A DNA stretch of 33,525 bases, from assembly GCA_051888775.1 (NCBI GenBank), contig JBJFCE010000088.1:1-33525 (forward strand). Direction: 5' to 3'. A program made the translations under genes and the position numbers. Positions 1-6,067 of the stretch are shown piece after piece (the stretch's first letter is position 1; every line of letters begins with the position of its first letter). Origin of the DNA: JBJFCE01 sp051888775. GTDB taxonomy: Bacteria > Bacillota > Clostridia > Lachnospirales > Lachnospiraceae. The notes below the pieces were generated by a model. That model searched no databases and was not told the DNA's origin. It saw only the letters and a list, made by a program, of their open reading frames with translations.

Positions 1-1479
1 AATGATAAAGTAAACCGTATGGTAAATATCTGGAACCAGTATCAGTGTATGGTTACCTTTAATATGAGCCGTTCCGCTTCTTATTATGAATCCGGTATCG
101 GTCGTGGTATGGGCTTCAGAGATTCCTGTCAGGATCTGCTCGGATTCGTTCATCTGATTCCGGACCGTGCAAGACAGAGAATCATTGATATCGCTTCTAC
201 TCAGTTCGAGGACGGTTCTGCATATCATCAGTACCAGCCGCTTACCAAGAAGGGTAACTCCGACATCGGTTCCGGCTTCAATGATGACCCGTTATGGCTG
301 ATCGCCGGTACAAGTGCTTATGTACGCGAGACAGGCGATATGTCCATTTTGGATCAGATGGTTCCTTTCGACAATGACGAAAGCAAAGCAACTCCGCTTA
401 TGGATCATCTGAAACGTTCCTTCGACTACATCGTAAATCACAAGGGACCTCACAAGCTTCCTCTGATCGGTCGTGCCGATTGGAATGACTGCCTGAACTT
501 AAACTGCCACTCTTTACATCCGGGTGAATCCTTCCAGACTTTCGGACCTTCCGAAGGACCGGTTGCAGAATCCGTATTCATCGGCGGTATGTTCGTAAAA
601 TACGGTCAGGAATATGCTGATCTGTGCAGACTGCAGGGAAAAGATGCCGAGGCTGACAGAGCTCTTGCAGAAGTAGAAGAAATGAGAAAAGTACTTCTTT
701 CAGACGCAGGCTGGGACGGCGAATGGTTCGTTCGTGCTTATGATTCCTACGGAAACAAAGTCGGCAGCAAGGAATGTGAAGAAGGACAGATCTACATCGA
801 GCCGCAGGGCTTCTGTGTACTGGCAGGTGTCGGCGTAGAAACCGGAGAAGCAAAGAAAGCACTTGACTCTGTAAAAGCAAAGCTGGATACCGATTACGGT
901 ATTATGATCCTCCAGCCGGCTTATACCAAATATCATGAAGAACTCGGTGAAGTTTCTTCTTATCCGCCCGGATATAAAGAGAATGCCGGTATCTTCTGCC
1001 ACAACAATCCATGGGTTTCCATCGCAGAGACTGTAATCGGACGCGGAGACCGTGCATTTGAGATCTACAAGAAGACCTGTCCCGCATATACCGAGGAGAT
1101 CAGCGAGATCCACAGAACCGAGCCTTATATCTACTGCCAGATGGTTGCAGGACGTGATGCGAAGTTCCACGGTGAAGGAAAGAACAGCTGGTTAACAGGT
1201 ACCGCTGCATGGACCTTCGTCAATATCTCCCAGTATATCCTGGGTGTATATCCTACCCACAACGGTCTTTCCGTAAATCCTTGTGTACCGACAGGCTTCG
1301 GCGACTTCAAGGTTACCAGAAAATTCCGTGAAGGCACCTATAACATCGAGGTCAAGAACCCGAACAACGTAGAAAAAGGTGTTGTCAGCATGGTTGTTGA
1401 CGGCAAAGCCGTAGACGGATGTGTCATTCCTTATGAAAAGGGCAAGGAAGTTTATAATGTTGTTGTAACTATGGGTTAA
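1..1479 (+). CDS. Cellobiose phosphorylase-type GH94 enzyme (3' part, truncated by window edge)
   Basis: The reading frame is open from base 1, so the start lies upstream; about 490 C-terminal residues are present, against roughly 800 for a full GH94 enzyme. The segment holds the (alpha/alpha)6 catalytic domain with GRGMGFRDSCQD, SAYHQYQPLTKKGNSDIGSGFNDDPLW and, at nt 475-492, RADWNDCLNL. The Asp of the ADWND motif is the family's general acid. GH94 enzymes phosphorolyse beta-glucosides such as cellobiose to glucose 1-phosphate and glucose in the cytoplasm. The C-terminal GDFKVTRKFREGTYNIEVKNP stretch matches the usual beta-sandwich end. Codon choice is strongly biased, suggesting high expression. 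A terminator follows 25 bp after the stop. Cellobiose is the likeliest substrate, but cellodextrin or laminaribiose specificity cannot be excluded without the N-terminal part. Confidence 0.9.
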   Translation, partial: NDKVNRMVNIWNQYQCMVTFNMSRSASYYESGIGRGMGFRDSCQDLLGFVHLIPDRARQRIIDIASTQFEDGSAYHQYQPLTKKGNSDIGSGFNDDPLWLIAGTSAYVRETGDMSILDQMVPFDNDESKATPLMDHLKRSFDYIVNHKGPHKLPLIGRADWNDCLNLNCHSLHPGESFQTFGPSEGPVAESVFIGGMFVKYGQEYADLCRLQGKDAEADRALAEVEEMRKVLLSDAGWDGEWFVRAYDSYGNKVGSKECEEGQIYIEPQGFCVLAGVGVETGEAKKALDSVKAKLDTDYGIMILQPAYTKYHEELGEVSSYPPGYKENAGIFCHNNPWVSIAETVIGRGDRAFEIYKKTCPAYTEEISEIHRTEPYIYCQMVAGRDAKFHGEGKNSWLTGTAAWTFVNISQYILGVYPTHNGLSVNPCVPTGFGDFKVTRKFREGTYNIEVKNPNNVEKGVVSMVVDGKAVDGCVIPYEKGKEVYNVVVTMG

Positions 1480-1503
1480 TATTGTAAGAATTTCATAGTA
1501 AAT

Positions 1504-1538
1504 AAAAAGTGCGAGGTATTATCCCCGCACTTTTTTAT
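1504..1538 (+). terminator. Rho-independent terminator of the GH94 gene
   Basis: A 10-bp stem AAAAAGTGCG / CGCACTTTTT (1504-1513 with 1526-1535), extended by GG/CC pairs, runs into a T-run at 1531-1536. It lies 25 bp after the GH94 stop codon. Confidence 0.85.
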
Positions 1539-1616
1539 TCCAAATATTTATAAACCATTTCATCCAGATGCGGCCGTTACCCATAGATCCGTTAATCCAA
1601 AATAAATATGGGCAAA

Positions 1617-1646
1617 GAAAAAAGCACTCCGATTTTCGGAGTGCTT
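1617..1646 (-). terminator. Terminator of the tRNA-Arg transcript
   Basis: On the minus strand an 11-bp stem AAGCACTCCGA / TCGGAGTGCTT with a short A/T loop is followed by a T-run. It begins 4 nt past the 3' end of the tRNA, so the tRNA is probably a single-gene transcript. Confidence 0.85.
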
Positions 1647-1649
1647 CAC

Positions 1650-1722
1650 GTGCGTTAGAGGATTCGAACCCCCGACCTTTTGGTCCGTAGCCAAACGCTC
1701 TATCCAGCTGAGCTAAACGCAC
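1650..1722 (-). tRNA. tRNA-Arg, anticodon ACG
   Basis: A full 73-nt cloverleaf reads on the minus strand. The acceptor stem is GTGCGTT / AACGCAC and the D arm GCTC...GAGC. The anticodon stem is TTTGG / CCAAA around a CTACGGA loop with anticodon ACG. The T arm contains GGTTCGAATCC. No CCA is encoded. A34 is normally deaminated to inosine by TadA so that the tRNA reads CGU, CGC and CGA. It has its own promoter and terminator. Confidence 0.97.
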
Positions 1723-1744
1723 ATCTGCTCTAAGCAACGAATAT

Positions 1745-1773
1745 ATACTACCTTAAAACAGATGCTTTGTCAA
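1745..1773 (-). promoter_or_regulatory. Sigma-A type promoter of tRNA-Arg
   Basis: Minus strand TTGACA (plus 1768-1773), a 17-bp spacer and TAGTAT (plus 1745-1750) lie about 23 bp upstream of the mature tRNA 5' end. The -35 is a perfect consensus. Confidence 0.75.
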
Positions 1774-1872
1774 CTGCTTTTTTATCTTTTCATACCATTC
1801 TTTTATCCCATTGTTTTTTCTCTTTTTACAGTCCTATTTTTTCCTATTAATATTGTGATTATTTTGAATTTC

Positions 1873-3012
1873 TTACCGTTTTTGACTCGTCCAGTCATAA
1901 AAACTGATATTCAGATCCACCGGTTCACTGATTCCGCTTACCGTGCCGCTGTCGGAATACTGCCATACCTCAAAATCATACGGATAATAGAAATACGGAA
2001 TATATGCTGCAAACCACTTGTCATACTCTTCCAGTCTGGTCAGATCCAGCATCAGCATAAAGCTCTGCAGATTTCCGTAGATCATCGGCGTATAACCCGC
2101 CTCTTTTACCCGCTCGCAAAAAGCAATCGCATGATCGGTCCACTGCTCTTTTGTCAATCCGTTGGTTCTGGCGCTGTCCGAATTCACATCCTCAATATCC
2201 AATACGACCGTACACTGAATCCCATACGGAGCCATTGCCTCGATCAGGAAATCAGCTTCCTCAATCGCTTCTTCCTCACTGACTGCCGCTGAAAAGAAAT
2301 ATACGCCGACATCCAGTCCCGCTGCAAGCGCACCTTCAATATTGGCTTCAAACTGCTCATCCACAACCAGCTTACCTGTACCGTAGCCACGAATTCCCAT
2401 ACGGATAATCGCAAACTCCACACCGTCCTGTGCAACACTCTCCCAGTCGATCACACCTTGAAAGCTGGAAACATCAATCCCTTTTCTGGAAACCTTCTGA
2501 CCATCTTCGTAATACTCATAGACCTGATCTTCACCAATGACCAGATTCTCCGTCAGATAAGGGCGCGGCTCCAGCCGCTCATCAATCTCCATAAAATGAT
2601 AACTTCCGTCTGCAACAAAGACAATCTGATCCGGAAAAAAGTAACGCAGCATCGGAACGGTTCCTTCTCCGCTTAACATCAGTTCTTTTAACGTCGTCAA
2701 ATATTCCTGTTTTTCCGCTTCTGCCCCTTCTTTACGGGCATTATCTAACATTGTATTCAATTCTTCCTGAGTATAGACAACGCTCCCGTCCTGTGTTGTT
2801 TCCGCCACCTGCTCCTTCAGCCGATTGTTTTCCAGCTTGAAATAACAAAAGATCACAAGACATCCCAATACAGCAAGAAAAGAGAGCATCGCAAAAAAGA
2901 TAATCGCAATGCTTCTCTTTCTTTCTCTTCTCTGTCGCGGCGTCCGCACAGTCTCTCTCTGTACGGTTTCTGCCGTATGATTCTTCTGGTCTAAATCCAT
3001 CCCGTATCTCAT
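1873..3012 (-). CDS. Membrane-anchored GH25 lysozyme (muramidase)
   Basis: The 379-residue product has a basic cytoplasmic N-terminus (RRERKRS), one membrane segment at about residues 34-57, and a coiled/acidic linker. A GH25 domain fills about residues 175-375. It starts with RKGIDVSSFQG, carrying the first catalytic-site Asp, and contains the VLDIED segment with the DxE pair expected for family 25. It ends with the EVWQYSDSGTV and VDLNISF motifs. GH25 enzymes cleave the MurNAc-GlcNAc bond of peptidoglycan. The signal-anchor without a cleavage site suggests a tethered extracytoplasmic enzyme for wall remodelling rather than a secreted lysin. It lies 33 bp downstream of trpS on the same strand and is probably co-transcribed. 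No terminator hairpin is visible in the pyrimidine-rich 1774-1872 stretch after its stop. Confidence 0.9.
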   Translation of the reverse strand: MRYGMDLDQKNHTAETVQRETVRTPRQRRERKRSIAIIFFAMLSFLAVLGCLVIFCYFKLENNRLKEQVAETTQDGSVVYTQEELNTMLDNARKEGAEAEKQEYLTTLKELMLSGEGTVPMLRYFFPDQIVFVADGSYHFMEIDERLEPRPYLTENLVIGEDQVYEYYEDGQKVSRKGIDVSSFQGVIDWESVAQDGVEFAIIRMGIRGYGTGKLVVDEQFEANIEGALAAGLDVGVYFFSAAVSEEEAIEEADFLIEAMAPYGIQCTVVLDIEDVNSDSARTNGLTKEQWTDHAIAFCERVKEAGYTPMIYGNLQSFMLMLDLTRLEEYDKWFAAYIPYFYYPYDFEVWQYSDSGTVSGISEPVDLNISFYDWTSQKR

Positions 3013-3045
3013 GTTATGGTTTTATCCTCATTCAACAGCACATGC

Positions 3046-4140
3046 TCAATGACTGCCAAACTTTTCTGCCTGTGCGTTGATCAACTCTACATCGTCAAAA
3101 TAATTGATCTTCATCGCAGCTTTGACTTCTGCCATAGTCTGTGCGGCTACCTCTCTCGCTGCTTCCGTTCCTGATTTCAATATATCATAAATTGCCGGAA
3201 TATCTTTTTCTAATTCTTTCCTGCGGTTACGGATCGGTTCCAGTTCTTCCTGCAATACGTTGTTTAAGAATTTCTTTACCTTGACATCGCCCAGACCGCC
3301 GCGCATGTAATGTTCTTTCAGCTCGTCCAGATTCTGATACTCCGGAAGATACCGTGCAAACTGCTCGTCCCTGCAGAATGCATCCAGATAGATAAATACA
3401 GGATTTCCATCCACCTTGCCCGGGTCCTCTACACGAAGATGATTCGGATCGGTAAACATGGACATTACTTTCTTTCTCACATCCTCCTCGGTATCGGACA
3501 GATAAATACAGTTACCGAGAGATTTGCTCATCTTTGCCTTTCCGTCAATACCCGGAAGTCGTAAGCACGCCTTATTATCCGGCAGCAAAATTTCCGGCTC
3601 CACTAAGGTCTCACCATATACGCTGTTGAATTTATGTACGATCTCCTTGGTCTGCTCTAACATCGGCATCTGATCCTCTCCAACCGGTACCGTTGTGGCC
3701 TTAAACGCCGTAATATCGGCAGCCTGACTGATCGGATAGCAGAAAAATCCCACCGGAATACTTGCCTCAAAATTACGCATCTGGATCTCGCTTTTGACCG
3801 TCGGATTTCTCTGGAGTCTGGATACCGTTACCAGATTCATATAATAAAAGGAAAGCTCTGTCAGTTCCGGAATCTGGGACTGAATCAGGATATTGGACTT
3901 AGCCGGATCGATTCCGCATGCCAGATAGTCCAGTGCTACCTCTATGATGTTCTGACGCACCTTTTCCGGATTGTCCGCATTGTCCGTCAACGCCTGTGCA
4001 TCCGCAATCATGATAAATATCTTATCGAACTCACCGGAGTTCTGTAATTCCACTCTTCTTTTCAGTGAACCGACATAATGTCCAACATGGAGTCTTCCTG
4101 TCGGTCTGTCACCCGTTAAAATAATCTTTGCCTTTGACAT
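3046..4140 (-). CDS. trpS: Tryptophanyl-tRNA synthetase
   Basis: A class I aminoacyl-tRNA synthetase of 364 residues that charges tRNA-Trp in the cytosol. The N-terminus reads ILTGDRPTGRLHVGHYVGSL, holding the HIGH-type motif as HVGH, and KMSKSLGN provides the KMSKS loop. The GDRPTG opening matches one of the two common bacterial TrpRS subfamilies, often seen in Firmicutes. The start is fixed by AGGAGG seven bases upstream of ATG. A T-box leader, common for trpS in Firmicutes, was looked for in 4141-4260 and not seen. The upstream region is instead occupied by hairpin element A, whose nearer end is about 110 bp from the start codon. The GH25 gene follows 33 bp downstream. Confidence 0.95.
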   Translation of the reverse strand: MSKAKIILTGDRPTGRLHVGHYVGSLKRRVELQNSGEFDKIFIMIADAQALTDNADNPEKVRQNIIEVALDYLACGIDPAKSNILIQSQIPELTELSFYYMNLVTVSRLQRNPTVKSEIQMRNFEASIPVGFFCYPISQAADITAFKATTVPVGEDQMPMLEQTKEIVHKFNSVYGETLVEPEILLPDNKACLRLPGIDGKAKMSKSLGNCIYLSDTEEDVRKKVMSMFTDPNHLRVEDPGKVDGNPVFIYLDAFCRDEQFARYLPEYQNLDELKEHYMRGGLGDVKVKKFLNNVLQEELEPIRNRRKELEKDIPAIYDILKSGTEAAREVAAQTMAEVKAAMKINYFDDVELINAQAEKFGSH

Positions 4141-4249
4141 GATCTGTCCTCCTAATACTTTTCACGGAATTTCCGCATTGCCGCATACAATGGTTCACCC
4201 GTAAATTCTCCACGGTTCTACTGTACCATATTTTCCTGCACACTTCCAG

Positions 4250-4492
4250 TAGAACATCAAAAATCCGAATGTGATCCGTGAGGTTCTGCCTTCAGCGGTT
4301 GCGGACACAGAGAGAAAGCTTGGTTTGGTGACCCTTGAAAAACGCCGGTACTTAGCGAGGTACTTTCGAGCTTAGTACCGCTGCGATTTTTCACGGAGTG
4401 AGAACGTGTCACCAAACCAAGCTTTCTCTCTGTGTCCGCAACCATTGATGAAAGAACTGACGGACTACATTCAGATTTTGTATCTTCTGTAG
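4250..4492. repeat. Large hairpin element A (perfect 36-bp inner arms, conserved core)
   Basis: Bases 4297-4332 and 4408-4443 are perfect 36-bp inverted repeats (GGTTGCGGACAC... / ...GTGTCCGCAACC). They enclose a 75-nt core. Complementarity continues outward imperfectly to about 4250 and 4492, with runs such as GAATGT, TCCGT and GTTCT paired across the axis, and stops exactly at the TAG of the neighbouring DUF6472 gene. The core (4333-4407) has its own structure. GAAAAACGC pairs with GCG-A-TTTTTC, GGTACT-T-AGC pairs with GCT-T-AGTACC, and then comes a small CACG...CGTG hairpin. The core is closely matched at 5923-5998 in element B, while the arms are not. It occupies most of the trpS upstream region. 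The function is unknown. Confidence 0.85.
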
Positions 4493-4666
4493 CTACATCT
4501 GATGCCGTACGATCTTATATTCATCATCTAACTGGAAATAGGGACATTCAAAATTGGTTCCGCTTAAAAACCGTTGCATATCATCCTCATCCAGATTCAC
4601 ATCGCAGACATAGCATTCATAATCTTCATCATAAGCATAATTGGCGCAATTATCACAGCTTGTCAT
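4493..4666 (-). CDS. DUF6472-type small Cys-rich protein
   Basis: A 57-residue product starting MTSCDNCANYAYDEDY. An upstream in-frame ATG at 4696 exists, but the start at 4666 has a clear AAAGGAG ribosome site 7 nt away and the protein begins directly with its motif. Visible features are CxxC near the N-terminus, two further Cys in YECYVC, an acidic LDEDDMQRFL helix, and ECPYFQLDDEY near the end. The spaced cysteines suggest a small metal-binding (zinc-ribbon-like) fold. I match it from memory to the uncharacterised DUF6472 proteins of Lachnospiraceae. No function is known. It lies 57 bp downstream of the CaCA antiporter on the same strand, so it may belong to the Mn-riboswitch transcript. 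Element A begins at its stop codon. Confidence 0.75.
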   Translation of the reverse strand: MTSCDNCANYAYDEDYECYVCDVNLDEDDMQRFLSGTNFECPYFQLDDEYKIVRHQM

Positions 4667-4699
4667 TTCTTTTCTCCTTTTACAGAAGCTACCCATTCA

Positions 4700-4721
4700 T
4701 GCAAAAATTCTGTCTTTTGCA
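4700..4721 (-). terminator. Weak hairpin after the antiporter gene
   Basis: TGCAAAA / TTTTGCA (plus 4700-4706 and 4715-4721) forms a 7-bp stem just after the antiporter stop. Its T-run is part of the stem and not downstream, so it would be a poor terminator at best. Read-through into the DUF6472 gene is likely. Confidence 0.3.
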
Positions 4722-4723
4722 GT

Positions 4724-5659
4724 TTATGATGCCAACAAATATGCAAAATACCCTGCATAAGCGACCAACATGATCACGCCTGCCGGTCTGTTCAATTCTT
4801 TTTTCCGGAAGGTTGCTGCCAATAGGAAGACCGCTGCCGCAATGCTTACAATACCGTCCAGCAGAAAATCCCTACTGTAAGGAATCTCCGAAATCAAAGA
4901 TGCTGTACCAAGGACAAACAAGATATTGAAAATGTTACTTCCGATAATATTACCGATTGCAATATCTGCATTTCCTTTTCTCGCCGCTGTTGTAGAAGTG
5001 ATCAGCTCCGGCAGAGAGGTTCCGAAAGCGACAATGGTCAAGCCGATCAGTCTATCACTCATACCAAGGAAAGAAGCAATCGCAGAAGCATTATCAACAG
5101 TCACGTCACTACCTATCACAATCGCTACCAGACCTCCGATCGTCATCAGAATCACCAGCCAGATATTTTTCTTCTCGCCCGGTGTTTCCTCCGTTTCGCT
5201 TCTGCCCTTCTTTGCCTGCATGATCAGATATACAAAAAATGCAATCAAAAGCGCCCACAAAATCAAACCGGATACAAAATTTAATTTCTCCGTAAGCAAT
5301 CCCATGACTACCAATACCACTGAGATCAAAATAAGGAACGGCATCTCAACTTTCACCGTGTTTGCCTGTACCTTCAGTTTCCTGATACAAGCCGTAATAC
5401 CAAGGATCAACAGAATATTCATGATATTGCTTCCGAGTACATTTCCGACTGCAATTCCGGCACTGTCTTTTGCCGCTGCCGCAATACTGATTGCCGCCTC
5501 CGGTGCACTCGTTCCGAATGCCACGATTGTCAAGCCGATGACAATCTGGGGAATCCGAAACCGCTCTGCGATCCGGGAAGCTCCTTCCACAAAATAATCC
5601 GCACCTTTAATCAAAAGCACGAAACCGACTACCAGTAACAAGACATTTAATGCGATCAT
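4724..5659 (-). CDS. CaCA-family cation antiporter (YrbG-like), putative Mn2+/Ca2+ exporter
   Basis: The 311-residue membrane protein has about ten hydrophobic segments and the two inverted alpha-repeats of the Ca2+:cation antiporter superfamily. The first carries GTSAPEAAIS and GNVLGSNIMNIL; the second carries GTSLPELITS and GNIIGSNIFNILFVLG. The acidic residues in GTSxPE are the ion-binding ligands of the family. Family members exchange Ca2+ (or other divalent cations) for Na+ or H+ across the cytoplasmic membrane. A yybP-ykoY-type riboswitch and terminator sit in the leader, so the physiological substrate here is probably Mn2+, exported when in excess; this is an inference from regulation. 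The ATG follows an AAAGGATGG ribosome site. A DUF6472 gene lies downstream. Confidence 0.92.
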   Translation of the reverse strand: MIALNVLLLVVGFVLLIKGADYFVEGASRIAERFRIPQIVIGLTIVAFGTSAPEAAISIAAAAKDSAGIAVGNVLGSNIMNILLILGITACIRKLKVQANTVKVEMPFLILISVVLVVMGLLTEKLNFVSGLILWALLIAFFVYLIMQAKKGRSETEETPGEKKNIWLVILMTIGGLVAIVIGSDVTVDNASAIASFLGMSDRLIGLTIVAFGTSLPELITSTTAARKGNADIAIGNIIGSNIFNILFVLGTASLISEIPYSRDFLLDGIVSIAAAVFLLAATFRKKELNRPAGVIMLVAYAGYFAYLLAS

Positions 5660-5682
5660 TTCTTTACCATCCTTTTTTTAAT

Positions 5683-5726
5683 AAAAAAACTTTTGCACAA
5701 ACTTATTCCTCAGTCTGTGCAAAAGT
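5683..5726 (-). terminator. Riboswitch expression-platform terminator
   Basis: On the minus strand an 11-bp stem ACTTTTGCACA / TGTGCAAAAGT (plus 5716-5726 and 5689-5699) is followed by seven Ts, just before the antiporter ribosome site. Its 5' strand contains the CTTTTG that closes stem P1 of the riboswitch, so the two structures are mutually exclusive. Ligand binding would therefore switch the gene on. Confidence 0.85.
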
Positions 5727-5809
5727 CTTGTTCCTAACCGTTCATTAGGGGCATGGCCACTGATTTCTCAGGGGCATGTTGACCATACGCTTGTAACTAC
5801 TCCCTTTTG
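5720..5809 (-). ncRNA. yybP-ykoY (Mn2+) riboswitch aptamer
   Basis: The minus-strand leader reads CAAAAGGGAGTAG at its 5' end, has GGTCAACATGCCCC and GGCCATGCCCC in the middle, and ends AACAAGACTTTTG. This follows the yybP-ykoY order: a GGGGAGUAG-type loop, GUCAACA, then a GCAAGACCUUU-type 3' strand. P1 is CAAAAG (plus 5804-5809) with CTTTTG (plus 5720-5725). Known members sense Mn2+ and control manganese exporters. A covariance-model search (RF00080) would settle it. The promoter lies immediately upstream, and the terminator at 5683-5726 overlaps the P1 3' strand. Confidence 0.8.
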
Positions 5810-5818
5810 TTAAAAAAT

Positions 5819-5847
5819 ACTGTATCACAACCGTATCGCTTCGTCAA
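5819..5847 (-). promoter_or_regulatory. Promoter of the riboswitch-antiporter transcript
   Basis: Minus strand TTGACG (plus 5842-5847), an exact 17-bp spacer and TACAGT (plus 5819-5824). The predicted transcription start falls a few bases before the riboswitch P1 stem, which supports both assignments. Confidence 0.7.
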
Positions 5848-5875
5848 ATTATTTATGATAAATTTTAGCAGAATC

Positions 5876-6045
5876 GCCTGAAACAGTCCTTTTCTCATGG
5901 ACATAAGAATCCGTTCTTTGACCCTTGAAAAACGCCAGCACTTGGCGAGGTCTTCCCGAGCCTAGTGTCCGCTGCGCTTTTTCACGGAGTGAGAACGTGT
6001 CAAAGAACAGATTCTTATGTCCGTGAGAAAAGGGCTGCTTCAGGC
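5876..6045. repeat. Large hairpin element B (47-bp arms, conserved core)
   Basis: Bases 5876-5922 and 5999-6045 are 47-bp inverted repeats with only four non-Watson-Crick positions, all of transition type (two are T-G wobbles on the plus strand, two become wobbles on the minus strand). The arms (GCCTGAAACAG... / ...CTGCTTCAGGC) share no sequence with those of element A except the final GAC/GTC next to the core. The 76-nt core at 5923-5998 is nearly the same as in A: CCTTGAAAAACGCC at its start and CACGGAGTGAGAACGT at its end are identical. The central stem differs at compensating positions. The element begins 22 bp after the stop of the ABC permease gene and lies just upstream of the antiporter promoter. 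Confidence 0.85.
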
Positions 6046-6067
6046 TATACCACGTTTTCCTGCAATT

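Noticed and set aside
700..1170. Minus-strand ORF inside the GH94 gene
   Set aside because: It lies wholly in an evident coding region with family-conserved protein on the other strand and has no recognisable features.
1774..1872. Terminator or small gene in the pyrimidine-rich stretch after the GH25 gene
   Set aside because: No stem of useful length and no ribosome site with a sensible reading frame.
4297..4443. Element A as an invertible phase-variation cassette
   Set aside because: 36-bp inverted repeats could allow inversion, but the 75-bp core is itself nearly symmetric, contains no promoter, and no invertase gene is nearby.
4141..4450. T-box riboswitch upstream of trpS
   Set aside because: No T-box sequence (AGGGTGGNACCGCG-like) or specifier hairpin was found in the leader; the region is taken up by element A.
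4250..4492. Retron ncRNA
   Set aside because: Long stems are present, but no reverse transcriptase gene occurs in the window.
4432..4773. Plus-strand ORF of 113 codons
   Set aside because: It overlaps the right arm of element A and the opposite-strand DUF6472 gene, has no ribosome site and no family features.
5690..5810. NiCo (czcD) riboswitch
   Set aside because: The four-way junction with GGGCAG-type loops is absent, while the GGGAGTAG/GTCAACA/CAAGAC order matches yybP-ykoY.
4250..6045. Elements A and B as ordinary MITEs or IS remnants
   Set aside because: Their terminal arms are unrelated in sequence and no transposase fragment or matching target duplication is visible.
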